The notes beneath the pieces are model-generated. The model saw only the letters and a program-made list of their open reading frames with translations, had not been told where the DNA came from and ran no database searches. A stretch of DNA of 64,000 nt from Ischnura elegans (taxonomy: Eukaryota; Arthropoda; Insecta; Odonata; Coenagrionidae). The DNA lies in contig NC_060254.1 of assembly GCF_921293095.1 (NCBI RefSeq), positions 5,146,001 to 5,210,000 on the forward strand, written 5' to 3'. Positions 23,561-36,247 of this stretch are shown here, in pieces (within the stretch, counting starts at the first letter, position 1; every line of letters begins with the position of its first letter). Position numbers and translations under genes: made by a program.

Positions 23561-24169
23561 TCTAGAGGTCGACCTACCATCCGCAACCCGGTGGACGCAC
23601 TCGGTGGCTTTAAGCTCAACCGCGAGTTCATTTTCAAGTGTCATTCCTCTCAAATCGGAAAAGGATTAAAATGGTCCATTTGGCAGTTTTAGTGTTGAGT
23701 CACTTATTGTTCGGATGAAAAATGGACTCCTATCACCAATCCTTTCCTTAGTTTTCATATGTTCCCAATTCGGTGTTTCGTTTGGCTAGGCAACCATTCA
23801 TCTACATCTACGAACTACCCCGCAAGCTGCCTAAGAAGCATGTAGCAGGGGGTGTTAGGACACCAGGCGTCTAAATACAACAAGCAAATGTTCTAACAAG
23901 ATTACGGCTGGCATTTATTAATGTGCTTTATGGCTCGGGGGAAAAACGAATTTCCATACATTATATCCGTTCGGCAAAATATCTCTCTTAATTTATCGCT
24001 TCTGTCGGACCTGGAAATATAGTGTGGCTCCAATATTATGCTCTCCATGTCGCTCTCAAAGATATCCATTCTCAATTGTTCAAGCAATCTAAGCCTAGCG
24101 CGCAGCCTCTGAGTCTCCAGCGGCTCCCAGCCTAATTCGTTTAACATCTCAGTATCGTTGTCTGTACGC

Positions 24170-27100
24170 TAGGGCGGATCGCAAAAATCGATTTTTTTCA
24201 AATCCATCTGGCCCAATGAAAAAAAGTTGTGGGACCGATCAAAAATAAGGCCTGAAAAATTTGAGACCTGTACGTGAACCCCTGACCCTCGCTCAAATGC
24301 AATTTAGGGGGGAAGGGTCAAAATTCGAAAAATACAATATTTTATGGTCATTCCCTATAGATTTTGCCGAGTTACTGTCCTTCTACGACAAAAATTCGTG
24401 CATTTTGACGTATCTGCCACCATTTAGCCACAAAATGCCTAATTTGAGTCCGCGTCCGCGAAGAAAATATTCCAACGCCCACGCAGCGTCGCGGATACCA
24501 GTGCCGCAGGCCGATCCCTTCCCCTCCACGCAAGCTTCTCCCCCTCCCACGCCTCTAATACAGCAAAATTCATCCCGCGCATGCTGCTAGGAGGTCGTTT
24601 ATCTTTGATAATATAAATAAGAAGATGGTAGAAGGTAAAAAGCGATGCGTAGTGAGACGACTTGTCCCTTATTTGGCGCCTCGTCGGCGTTAAACAAATC
24701 GATGTTACCAACTTTTAGACATGTGATGAAATAATTTTAGACCTGCGCACGCAGGAAAGGAGACTACGGTCTATGAAGAAGCCTCTCGAGTGGCTATGAA
24801 GGTGTGCGAACTACGGTGACGCGCTTCTCTTCCATTATGAATGTGACTAAATGGATTTAGCGGTACCACAGGAAGTACTAAAACTTACGGAAAATCGTAA
24901 TAGGCCAAAAGTGGGTTTTATTGAAGTATAAGACTCAAACAATTTTAAAGGAACATTTTAAATTATGCGATATTTTTGCGTGTAAGTGCATGGAGGAGCA
25001 TAAGGTTCCCCCAATGAGAAGTATTTTGAGAGACAATCTGACGAAAAGAAAGATGATGGCTGCTGGATTGAACCCTAAAGAAACTCGGCAACTGAGGAAA
25101 AAAGGGAATCAAAGGAGAGTGTTGAGTCGACATCGTCAATTCTTGTTCGGGAAAATAGTATCAAAAATTTTCTTCATCAATTCATCCGAAGAAAATTAAA
25201 CTGGCGAGAAATTAGCCGATTTGTATCTCTACTTTCCTCATGAAATAAACATTAAGGACAATAACCTCAAACTGGAACTTCTTCGGGGAAAATGCGTCTG
25301 CCAACTGAGATAGAGGTATATGCAAGAACCAAGCAACAGCAATGCTCGTTCCCGCAACTTTAGCTAACGCAAAAGTCATAACTTCGTAAGATACATCAAA
25401 GCCAGTGTACCAGAATTACTTACGTATACAGAAAAAGATGCTAATTCCTGTAAATAAGAAAAGAGGGGCGTCATCAAAGCGTTCCATTTAATTGGAATGA
25501 AAGACTATACTCTTGTCTGATGAAAAAAGGCAAGATGACTTATCAATACAAGTTTAGAGGGGAATGTGTGGTGTTAGTTGAAGAAACAGGGTCCCACTTT
25601 TGGAGGTTTGCCTCCCCGTCGGAGGATTAGCAAAAGTTATAAAATTTGCGATTATCGATTCCTTTCCGAGTGAAAATCAGATACACAGAATTAAAAAGGA
25701 TTTGATTATGATGGTACCAAGCGAATACCGCCCAAAAAGGAGGCATCATCCCTTTGCTATAAGCATAATTCCAACATCCCTTGCAGTGTGGGTAAACTCT
25801 TCTCGGGATTCCCACCGGGTTAATTTTTCCATAATGGCCAACATTTCAAGCTCCGACTGGGGGCTCATCCTAAGGGATAAATTTTGTTGAACCCCGAAAA
25901 GAGTTTACCCACATCATTCGCCGGGAAAGCATCAAATCGTATTTCATCACTTACAGTGGTCTTTTTGCTAATTGCACTATGTTGACTTGGATTTTCGACA
26001 TGAACGTTGGGAGGGTAATCTAGGGACCGAATTTGCGTTTCTGCAAGGATGCGTTTGGCGACCAATCCGAAATTTTTTTAATTGCTGGATTTTAATATCG
26101 ACATAAAGGCTGATGATATATTGGAGAGAGACTCCGGTTCCTTCAGCTATATCTAAGCTTAGCGCTGTGGAATTTAAAAATCTATTGATGAAAGTTCAAA
26201 TTTAAATTTCAATATTCCTTTTATTATACATACGGACGAGAGATTCGCGAAAGAATTTACCAAAACTTTGTTGACAGCAGCAAAAGACGAGGAATGACAC
26301 TAACATAAGAAATACAGACTGGAAAGCAGGTAATTGAGTAATTCCTTCGTGATTGTTCCTCACTGGACGATGCTGATACATCAAATATTAGTAAGACTAA
26401 CGAAGAAAGACGCACTTGGTCTGAATTTTGTTGCATCTGGGGCGTTCGAGAGGAGCGGGGAGGGTACGCCGGCGGCCTTCACCCATATTCATCAATTTAG
26501 TCACAGCTGTCGGACAATACCGGAATAGAAATGCATAACCTAAGTTCCCAAACCTTCATAGCCACTCGAGAGGCGTCTTCAAGACCGTAGTCTCCTTTCC
26601 TGCGTGCGCAGGTCTAAAATTATTTCATCACATGTCTAAAAGTTGGTAACATCGATTTGTTTAACGCCGACGAGGCGCCAAATAAGGGACAAGTCGTCTC
26701 ACTACGCATCGCTTTTTACCTTCTACCATCTTCTTATTTATATTATCAAAGATAAACGACCTCCTAGCAGCATGCGCGGGATGAATTTTGCTGTATTAGA
26801 GGCGTGGGAGGGGGAGAAGCGAGCGTGGAGGGGAAGGGATCGGCCTGCGGCACTGGTATCCGCGACGCTGCGTGGGCGTTGGAATATTTTCTTCGCGGAC
26901 GCGGACTCAAATTAGGCATTTTGTGGCTAAACGGTGGCAGATACGTCAAAATGCACGAATTTTTGTCGTAGAAGGACAGTAACTCGGCAAAATCTATAGG
27001 GAATGACCATAAAATATTGTATTTTTCGAATTTTGACCCTTCCCCCCTAAATTGCATTTGAGCGAGGGTCAGGGGTTCACGTACAGGTCTCAAATTTTTC

Positions 27101-27184
27101 AGGCCTTATTTTTGATCGGTCCCACAACTTTTTTTCATTGGGCCAGATGGATTTGAAAAAAATCGATTTTTGCGATCCGCCCTA
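24170..27184. mobile_element. Long-TIR DNA transposon (element 1), 8-bp TSD
   Basis: A 3015-bp element inserted in the CR1-like LINE. The 8-bp target duplication CTGTACGC lies at 24162-24169 and 27185-27192. It has near-identical inverted arms of about 634 nt (24170-24803 and 26552-27184) that begin TAGGGCGGATCGC and carry an AAAAATCGATTTTTTTC core. Each arm includes a GC-rich block. The 1.75 kb between the arms has only short frames, such as 24921-25199 (MKYKTQTILKEHF...LRKKGNQRRV) and 25600-25890; no known transposase was recognised. An 8-bp duplication fits hAT or P superfamilies; long arms are known in some P-like elements. Confidence 0.8.
24921..25199 (+). CDS. Unrecognised ORF inside element 1
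   Basis: A 92-codon frame with basic segments (LTKRKMMAAGLNPKETRQLR, RRVLSRHRQFLFGK). A longer protein may once have continued left (an LPQEVLKLTENRNRPKVGF-like stretch in another frame from 24855). It lies just inside the left arm, where a transposase could start. No family could be named, and stops break the sequence on both sides, so it is probably a remnant. Confidence 0.3.
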   Translation: MKYKTQTILKEHFKLCDIFACKCMEEHKVPPMRSILRDNLTKRKMMAAGLNPKETRQLRKKGNQRRVLSRHRQFLFGKIVSKIFFINSSEEN

Positions 27185-27504
27185 CTGTACGCCCGTAGCA
27201 GTTTTTGACGGACCGCGCAGCCTTCCTTTGTATTTTATTCAGTTGGCGGATTAATTCTTTCTGCACTGGATCCCATACGCTCGCTACATATTCAAGGTAC
27301 GGTCGTACGAGTGCGAAATAGCACCTTTCTTTTACTTTCTCATCCGAAAATATTCCCACAATACGCTTGACGAATCCTAATTTCATATGGGCTATACCGC
27401 AGTTATTCCTTATTTTTGTTCCTCACGAGAGGTTCGAGGTTATCGTAACTCCCAGGTACTTCACGTTGTCTGTTGCCTTTATATTAATACCATCTACTGC
27501 ATAC

Positions 27505-28806
27505 ACATGGTTATATAGTTGGATGAATTCCGCAAGAAATGTACCGTCATGCATTTGCTCAAATTAAGTTCGAGTCCCCTTTCTTGGCTCCACAAATGAA
27601 CATTGTTTAAATCAGATGATAGAATTTCGTAGTCAGAGTGATCACTAATTTCACGATAGATGATAGCGTCGTCAGTAAATTAACGTATTTTATCGCTAAT
27701 TCGGGAGCAGAGGTCGTTAATGTATATAAGGAACAAAAGGGGGCCGAACACGCTTCCATGTGGAACACCCGATGGCACTTTAACTACGTCAGCGCTAATT
27801 CCGCCATGAACTACTTTTTCTTTATGATCATTCAGAAAGTCACGTATCCAGTTTACCACTGATTCCTTTAATCCGCATGACTGTAATTTGTATAAAAGTT
27901 TGTTGTGAGGTACCGTGTCGAAAGTTTTCTTAAAGTCTAGAAAGAATGCGTCAACATGTCTTTTCGATTCACCAGATTTTATAACGTCGCACAGTGGGCT
28001 AGAATCGAAAAAAGCTGGCCAAAACCTCAAAATCGATTTTTTTGAGCTAGGAAGTTGAAACTTCGCATACACATTCTCAAATAAATTGTGCATAACTACC
28101 CAGATTATTTTGGTCCTGTGTTTTCACCTTAGCAATATATGTGAGGTCAAAGTTGAGCAAATTTAGCGAAAAACGACCACCCTCGATTTTTTCTGACAAT
28201 TGCCGACTTTATCCTCGTGCAGTGGTTTTATAAATAGTTTTATCGACAAAACTGTTATACCATCTTAATTGACACTTCTTATTCTTTCATTTGAAAGGTT
28301 TTTAAAGATTTTGTTTCATCAATAACCATAGATACATAACAAAATGGCGGAGCCTGTTTTCAACCCATTTTTTTACATAAACGTAGAAAAAAAGTAGACA
28401 TTGTCACCGGCTTACACTAAGTAACTTATAGCATGTCGTTCTTTGAAGCTTCTACGTTGTGAATCTAAAGTCAAACCTTGCACCAATTTGCAACCCCGAA
28501 TTTTAAACCGTTTTTTCGAACGCAGGGACGACTCCGGTTCTGGCCGGCGGCGGCGGAGAGTACGGCGACGCGGCAAGCGGGTGGATGCAATATGGTCTCA
28601 TTCACTTTTATGTGTGGATAACAGATATATTAGTTGCAGAACATAATCACCAGAAAGTAAAATTTATAAATATTGCTACGAATGACTCTCATTATGCAAT
28701 CGCTGGGCACTGCAAGAGGTGCACTGAAAGGTTTCTTTCTTTGAGTGCATTCCATGGAGAATGGACTTAAATCGCGTTCTTAAAGTGGGGAAACGGACTC
28801 TTTTAT
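27505..28806. repeat. Left arm of 1.3 kb inverted repeat
   Basis: This arm is the reverse complement of 30505-31806 with no difference noticed; the reading frames inside it are identical in both arms. It consists of 487 nt of CR1-like LINE (27505-27991) plus an 815-nt terminal inverted repeat of element 2 (27992-28806). The outer breakpoint falls in the LINE at 27505. Confidence 0.9.
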
Positions 28807-31319
28807 TAACTAACAAGCTCTATTTCTAGGCAAGAGCCCTCGATGATCCATGGCCTCCACTTCCTAACCTGCCATACATATTTAAAGGCCTTCGGACAAC
28901 GGTCGTTTTATAGTATTGTTGTAGTGCCGAGTCCTTCGAACTTGTTTTTGGTTTGAACTCCTTTTAGCTTTAAAAGCTTCGGAAGGCATATTACTCACAT
29001 CGAATAATGTATTCTTTCTAAGAATAACAGTTCATTTTAATCTATGTCTTATGATCAATATAAAGTATTGATTTAAATCTCTTACCTACATATCAACGTC
29101 ATTATTCTTAATGAACTGCGCTGCTGACAAAATGGTTATTTTTCAGGAATATTTTACCATACAAACATAACATAAACAAAAGCAACACAATTTACGCTTT
29201 TCCCAACTAACATTCTGCAATTAGCACTGTCAGCAATAAAAGGTTACTGTTTTTCATTCACTATCTGACGAGTTTTTATCACTTTCACTGTCTGAGCTAA
29301 AGCATTGTTTTCCTTTTTCAAAAACAGATCCATTACATTGTTCGGTAAGCTGTGTGTTTCCTCCAGTTTAATTGGTATAATTTTTATCATTATCAGTTAT
29401 GACATTAGGAGTTGTCTTCGAAATAAATCCCTATTTGTGGCCACTCGTGCCATTTTTCTAGTCAACCGTTCACGGAACTTTCTCACGTCCTTATATCGTG
29501 CCTATATTGCTTCCCCTGTCAGTTGTCGCAATTAAGAATGGACTCTGTTGCAATGTCAGCTCCTTGAATGAAGACCTTATGCACGGTTGGTGGCATACCA
29601 TAATTGTATTTAAAGCGTCAGTGAGAGAGAGAAAGAGAGAGAGAGAAAATTAAATTATTTGGAGAGGAAATCTAGAATAATTGTGATGACTTTTGAATAC
29701 TCGTGCCTGTTTCATGCTTCGCCTAACGAACAGCATTTTTTACCTAAACAAGAAGGCACAAAGGTGCTCACGAGCAATAATTCATGAGACATAGGCCCTC
29801 GTTCCCACGTGCAATTATATTTCGCATGTCCTCACTGCTATCAAAGCCGTGTTTGCAAATTAAAGTGCACTTTATATGCGACGCGAAACTAGGATCTGTG
29901 GAAATGCACGTTAAGATTCGAGTCGCAGAAAGAGAACAGAACCATTTTTGGAAACTTCTTATATAACCTCGGCTACAATAATTTCACTCGGGTAAATGAA
30001 ATCATATGCTCGCATCACTCTCTCATCGCTGGGGTTAATATTATATCCCTGGCATTTCAGATTTTCGAAGATTCTTGCACCGAAATTTGGTGAGCTGCAT
30101 GGACACAATTACTTATTGAGAGGGCCTCTTAATCTGACATAACATAATATTCGGGGTTGCATTTTATCCACTTGGCAAGAGTTCTTCTTGCCTCCGAGGA
30201 TGGTCACTGTATCTTCATTTTGCATTCGTTTTCCTCCTATTCGTTCTTTCGATACAACCCTGAAAACATGAATTGACGTCCATCTGCACTGGCTTAATTA
30301 GAGCAACGTGTAAATTGTGCTGCATAAGGAATAGTTATTAATTGCTTTAAATCAATAATATAAACTAAATAAGAATAATGAACTCTTCAAGCACCAAGAC
30401 AGTACTTGATTTGGCAAAATTCGGCAAAATCAAGTACTGTATTGAGCCATTTTCCATCACGTTTAAGGAATATTAACTGTTATTTTTAAAAAGTTTATTA
30501 GTTAGTAATAGAGTCCGTTTCCCCACTTTAAGAACGCGATTTAAGTCCATTCTCCATGGAATGCACTCAAAGAAAGAAACCTTTCAGTGCACCTCTTGCA
30601 GTGCCCAGCGATTGCATAATGAGAGTCATTCGTAGCAATATTTATAAATTTTACTTTCTGGTGATTATGTTCTGCAACTAATATATCTGTTATCCACACA
30701 TAAAAGTGAATGAGACCATATTGCATCCACCCGCTTGCCGCGTCGCCGTACTCTCCGCCGCCGCCGGCCAGAACCGGAGTCGTCCCTGCGTTCGAAAAAA
30801 CGGTTTAAAATTCGGGGTTGCAAATTGGTGCAAGGTTTGACTTTAGATTCACAACGTAGAAGCTTCAAAGAACGACATGCTATAAGTTACTTAGTGTAAG
30901 CCGGTGACAATGTCTACTTTTTTTCTACGTTTATGTAAAAAAATGGGTTGAAAACAGGCTCCGCCATTTTGTTATGTATCTATGGTTATTGATGAAACAA
31001 AATCTTTAAAAACCTTTCAAATGAAAGAATAAGAAGTGTCAATTAAGATGGTATAACAGTTTTGTCGATAAAACTATTTATAAAACCACTGCACGAGGAT
31101 AAAGTCGGCAATTGTCAGAAAAAATCGAGGGTGGTCGTTTTTCGCTAAATTTGCTCAACTTTGACCTCACATATATTGCTAAGGTGAAAACACAGGACCA
31201 AAATAATCTGGGTAGTTATGCACAATTTATTTGAGAATGTGTATGCGAAGTTTCAACTTCCTAGCTCAAAAAAATCGATTTTGAGGTTTTGGCCAGCTTT
31301 TTTCGATTCTAGCCCACTG
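27992..31319. mobile_element. Long-TIR DNA transposon (element 2) with flank duplicated in inverse
   Basis: A 3.3 kb element starting CAGTGGGCTAGAATCG and ending with its complement. TIRs are about 815 nt (27992-28806 and 30505-31319), with an AAAATCGATTTTTTTGAGC core similar to that of element 1. The middle (28807-30504) holds degraded frames; on the minus strand near 29500-29400 there is a stretch reading ARYKDVRKFRERLTRKMARV, not assigned to a family, and a short GA microsatellite lies at 29618-29648. Element ends of this type suggest hAT, but no direct target duplication exists: both flanks are inverted copies of the same LINE segment. Confidence 0.75.
28807..30504. other. Interior of element 2, no intact gene
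   Basis: About 1.7 kb of AT-rich sequence lying between the arms. Short broken frames occur on both strands. A 19-nt hairpin (AGTACTTGATTTGGC...ATCAAGTACT) lies near 30401-30445. Nothing here could be named. Confidence 0.45.
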
Positions 31320-31806
31320 TGCGACGTTATAAAATCTGGTGAATCGAAAAGACATGTTGACGCATTCTTTCTAGACTTTAAGAAAACTTTCGACACGGTA
31401 CCTCACAACAAACTTTTATACAAATTACAGTCATGCGGATTAAAGGAATCAGTGGTAAACTGGATACGTGACTTTCTGAATGATCATAAAGAAAAAGTAG
31501 TTCATGGCGGAATTAGCGCTGACGTAGTTAAAGTGCCATCGGGTGTTCCACATGGAAGCGTGTTCGGCCCCCTTTTGTTCCTTATATACATTAACGACCT
31601 CTGCTCCCGAATTAGCGATAAAATACGTTAATTTACTGACGACGCTATCATCTATCGTGAAATTAGTGATCACTCTGACTACGAAATTCTATCATCTGAT
31701 TTAAACAATGTTCATTTGTGGAGCCAAGAAAGGGGACTCGAACTTAATTTGAGCAAATGCATGACGGTACATTTCTTGCGGAATTCATCCAACTATATAA
31801 CCATGT
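30505..31806. repeat. Right arm of 1.3 kb inverted repeat
   Basis: Mirror of 27505-28806. Its outer 487 nt (31320-31806) is the CR1-like LINE segment in plus orientation, ending abruptly at CCATGT where an AT-rich element begins. The LINE does not continue further, so this side is the duplicated one and the left side is the original. Confidence 0.9.
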
Positions 31807-34020
31807 TAAATATGTGTAAAATTTAGTTTAAATTATATGTATAATTATTTTTTTTATGTTTGGAAAATAATTTCAAGGTGTTTCAACCCATAATAATCAA
31901 CCCTTATTGGGGGTTAATGTAGAAAAGAATTTTCAAACTGAATCGATTTGCATAAATATTTGAGATTAGACTAATCATACCCCCTTCTTCAAAATCTATA
32001 TTATGCCGAAGGGCGCCTTTTATTAACCATGTATAACCAAGCTAAATACGTGTAAAATTTAGTTTAAATTATATGTATAATTATTTTTTTTATGTTTGGA
32101 AAATAATTTCAAGGTGTTTCAACCCATAATAATCAACCCTTATTGGGGGTTAATGTAGAAAAGAATTTTCAAACTGAATCGATTTGCATAAATATTTGAG
32201 ATTAGACTAATCATACCCCCTTCTTCAAAATCTATATTATGCCGAAGGGCGCCTTTTATTTTTTAGGGGTGAAAACTACCCCTAAAAGCTAAAACTTAAA
32301 AAATTATATTTTAAAGCTAAATACGGGTAAAATTTAGTTTGAATTATTTGTATAATTATTTTTTTTGTTTGGAAAATAATTTTAAGGCGTTTCAACCCAC
32401 AATAATCAACCCTTATTGGGGGTTACTGTAAAAAAAATTAAATACCCTAAAAATAAAAATTATTTATCACATTGTATCTTCTTATTCACTTTCTAACTCC
32501 TTTTATTATATATTCACTTTTTTCTCTCATGGTTTTAATCACAGCACAGAAAAGATATAATAATAGGATAAACAGAACAAACTTCGTCATGGTAACATAA
32601 ACAAATAAATGTAAATTTATGTAGACATTACATGAAACACAATCAAACGGAGACTGTATGGCTTCCAGTCTTCCCACCACATGCATGCACACAGGTCAAT
32701 GTGAGCGACAGCACACATACTCACATATGTGTATGTATATATACATCTTATGGGTATGTGTGTTTATTTTGTAGCAAATTTGAGTGTATCGTTAGCTTCT
32801 AACGTAAAGTACACAAAGTATATGCTGATTATGAGGAATATTATGCTCTGAATTGTGGATTTCGAATTTTTCGAAAATAAATTTGATTGGTATTTCAAAC
32901 ATAGCTCCTTTATTTTTTATGATAGAAAGTTCATTTAAATTGTATTTTGTAGGGTTTTTACTGACTACAAGGTCATGTGAATTGAATTTTTTTCGAGTCA
33001 TTTATTTTTAAAGGGGAGGGATTTAAGGGTTTAAATAAGGTGGAGCTCCCTTGGAAATAGAGGTTTTAATTATCAATATCTCACCAAATATTTATTGTAT
33101 AGAAAATTAAAACACACAAAAATATTTGAAAGCAAAGAAGCTACAATTTATTACTCATGCATTTTTTTCATATCTCCAGTTTTTTTGGAGTTATTTTGAA
33201 AAAAAAGAGCATTTTTAACGAAATTGTAGAAACTGACTTTTCACTTTTTCCTCCAATTTTTTCAAAATTTAGAGTTGTAAATTAAAAAAACTTCTAGGAT
33301 CAATTACCAATACTTAAATAAAGAGAAATACTGAAGGGCATTGATCAATTTTGTCTATTGTGGTAATAAGGAGTTGTTTTCACTGATTTTTTCGTACAAA
33401 AAAGTAGGGACTGATCTTATTTTTAATCATAACTCGCTCAAATTTCATGATAAAAATATTTTTTCTCAGTATAAGAAAGTTTTTAAAAAACACTTTTAAA
33501 CATATCACATACTTTTCCTCGAAAATTACATTTTTCCCGCTATTTGGTATTGAATCTTTCAAATTTAGCGTATGACATACAATAGATAACCATCAACAAG
33601 TTGTAGCTCGGTCCGAATTGGTCATAAAGGAAATATAAAATAAGATTTTTATTTAATTTTTTACAAGCTACAGTTTTGTAATTCACAATTTCCTAATAAA
33701 ATTAATACTTTTCAAGTTATTTGCCTATAATCGATTAAAATCGTTGATTTTTTCGTCAAAAAACTGTTACTTTCAATCGCAAATAACTCGAAAAATATTA
33801 ATTTTACGCAAAAAATGGATAGAACATTTTATTCTTAGAATTTATTTTTCTATCGATTCCTTTAGTCAAAATATAATTAATATTTTCCACCCCTGAGATG
33901 GGGTGGAAACCACCCCCAGGGTAAAAGCGCCCGTCGGCATGATATAGATTTTGATTCTTGGTATATTCCCTACTTATTGTGAAAATTTCAAGAAAAAGCG
34001 ATTCAGTTTGAAAAAATTGC
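31807..34020. mobile_element. AT-rich TIR element with triplicated left end
   Basis: The left end holds three tandem units starting near 31815, 32051 and 32326 (spacings 236 and 275 nt). Each has TGTAAAATTTAGTTTAAATT and a CAACCCTTATTGGGGGTTA block; the first two also have CTATATTATGCCGAAGGGCG. The right end (33880-34015) contains the reverse complement of the same unit, with GCGCCCGTCGGCATGATATA, AAGCGATTCAGTTTG and a GGGGTGGAAACCACCCCC hairpin. Between them lies 1.4 kb of AT-rich DNA without a supported gene. It sits inside the CR1-like LINE remains. The class is unknown. Confidence 0.6.
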
Positions 34021-35400
34021 GAGCCAAAATGCTTCATTTCCTGGACTATAAGGTCCCTTCTGACATCGTTGTTGTACCAGTGTGGTTCTTCATTGTCACA
34101 TTTCAGTTTTTGCGGAATATATTCATTGATTCCTTGGCGCAGGATTTTTAAGAAGTCCTTCCATGTTACATGTGTGCTTTTGTCCTTCGATGTAGCTACG
34201 AATTTTTTGGAGGAGTCATTAAGCATCTCGCCAAATTTAATGAAGTTGCATTTATCAAATAAGTAAATATTGCGTTTTGGTTTTACAGTTGATACTATCT
34301 CAATTTTTAACGTTGCAAAAATTTCTCTGTGATCACTTATACCGTCAATAATATCAATTTGTTTTATCAACTAAGGATGGCTTACTGCTAAAAGGTCTAC
34401 TATCTTATTTCCTCTCGTAGGCTTATCAGCTATTTGGGCGAGACTGATTTGCAAAACCGTTGAGTAATATCTCGCTGATTTCTCTATTCCTTGAATTTGG
34501 GTTTACAGCGTAAGTACCCCAATTTATAGATGGAAGATTAAAATCTCCCCCAATAACTATTACACTTTCACTGTCTCTCAGATTATTTGCGGATATTTGA
34601 TTTTCTAGGTGGTAAATAATATCAACTTCGAAGTTCGGAGGTCTATAAAAAGAGCAAACATGAATACTCCTTTTGTTTTGTTGTACACGATACCCTTTCT
34701 ATTTCGTTGTCAATTATTTCGTGGGCAGCGCTGTGTAAATGTCACTCAACAGCTATATAAACTCCGCCACCTGTTCTATTGCGTCGATCGCATCTGTAAA
34801 TTATATCTCTATCCTGGAGGAAAAACTTCGGTGTCGCTAATATCTTCCGTAAGCCAGCTCTCTGTTCCCATGACCACGTCTGCGTCCTGAAAAATATGCT
34901 CCATTTCGGCGCGCTCGTTTTTTTTAAGCTACGGTAATTAACTACAACATGGTTAATGTCATATTTTGTTGCTTGAGTATCGGTTGGTTCTTTTCCAAGC
35001 TTTCGTGTATTAGGCCGGTGAATTTTACTGGGAGTGCTAGTAACATTTAATACGTTTACTTTCTCTGGAGCACCCGTTTTGGGGATATTGACGCTTTTGT
35101 CCGGCGTTACCGCTCCTAAGCTTACTTTCTTGTTAATACTTACGCAATGCGGATTTCCTTGGAGGCTACGTTAAGTTAAATCATTAATAATTCCGCTAGA
35201 TGTCCTACCCTCTAGTCTAAAAAATACCTACAGTCTTCCCTATAGGTATGTATATACCTATACCCTTCAGTCGCCATACTTGTGAGGTTCACGCTTCCAC
35301 TCAGTTGAGGGATAGCAAAATGCAAAAACAGATCGATCAAGGACATTCCGGCAAGGCCGTCTTTGGTTATTCCCGACGATTTGATGCACTCAAACATCTC
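33980..35400 (-). pseudogene. CR1-like LINE, endonuclease and RT-linker part
   Basis: The minus strand reads, from about 34990 down, ADVVMGTESWLTEDISD (endonuclease), a GGGVYIAVE trace, then at 34370-34010 IDGISDHREIFATLKIEIV (the SDH catalytic motif) and KPKRNIYLFDKCNF...THVTWKDFLKILRQGINEYI with PHWYNNDVRR, the standard linker between endonuclease and RT. Stops and frame changes are frequent. It has the same style as the RT half at 27200-28000 and is probably the same insertion, now separated by the transposon nest. Confidence 0.7.
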
Positions 35401-36240
35401 TAATGTATATATCTCTAGTATAACATCTAATCGTCTAATGTATTTCGATCGGCAATAACGGCAATCAAAATGACTTTCTCGGCGATGTGTGTGTTGACGC
35501 CAATAAAAAGAGAAAGCAAAGGGTTGAGCCTCCCTATCCTATCTCTTCGCCCGGGTGATAATTTAAATGACGCCAGGCCAATGCAAAATGATTAGAGGAA
35601 CCCCAAGGTATGGGTTATAACATTCAAGAAACGGTAGATGAGAGACTAAGTTGCAAATAGTGATATATTTTCGCTGTGATTGGTAATGTTCTGGTTTTAT
35701 TTAAAAGAGGCTTAATTAATAAAATAGCGAACAGCTAGCCCCGCCTTTCCCCGCAAAACCTTCACCGAGGGTGAGTTTAAAAAATGCTAATTAAATGCAT
35801 ATGATACCAAATGTATGTTCTAATTATACACTTCCACAATAGCCAACTTTAGAGCACAAGATCAACCCTCATCTTAATAATATGTATACATCAATAACAT
35901 ATGATAGATATTCGCATGCGGAAAGCATATGAAACACGATGTAAGCGTGGCGATAAGTATTGGAGCACAAAAGTTACTAAGGCAGTATCTATTTACAGAT
36001 AGATTATTATTTGATTAATTCTTTATGTGGCCTTTTTAAAACTCTGAAAAAAGGCTCAAAATTCCTTAAATATATCAATACCTTTTAATACCACGTCATT
36101 TTCTATATGAAAATTTTACCACTTGGAGAAATTTTTATTTAATCTTCATTGTTGTTGTTTTCATTAGCAACATGGCTCTATCAGTTTCTTGCTGAATGAA
36201 GTTGTATAAGACTCATTAAAAGTGGAATACGATATTATAT
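35400..36240. other. Intergenic upstream of secreted-protein gene
   Basis: No gene was recognised. A TATAAG motif at 36205-36210 lies 38 nt before the ATG of the next gene and could be its TATA box, though this would leave a very short 5' leader. Confidence 0.4.
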
Positions 36241-36247
36241 TACAAAT

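Larger units (their letters stand above)
23798..28000 (-). pseudogene. CR1-like LINE, RT C-terminal half, split by a transposon
   Basis: The minus strand reads, from 27990 down, VDAFFLDFKKTFDTVPHNK, then SGVPHGSVFGPLLFLIYIND, followed by a thumb region to 27390 and LGFVKRIVGIFSDEKVKERC to about 27193. After the inserted element at 24170-27184 it resumes at 24169 as LGWEPLETQRLRARL, RCRTD-like wording and SFFPRAIKHIN, then the 3' UTR to 23798. The word order is that of CR1/L2-group RTs. The AFD motif has become TFD, and the FADD region near 27670 is broken by a stop. The upstream part lies at 34000-35400, but about 200 residues between the two are missing. Confidence 0.8.

Noticed and set aside
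29618-29648. GA-rich microsatellite as a regulatory element
   Set aside because: Simple repeat without supporting context; it lies inside element 2.
27505-31806. Palindrome as a read-hairpin or assembly artefact
   Set aside because: A hairpin artefact should have no spacer, whereas 1.7 kb of non-palindromic sequence separates the arms. An error is still possible and a read check is listed in the findings.
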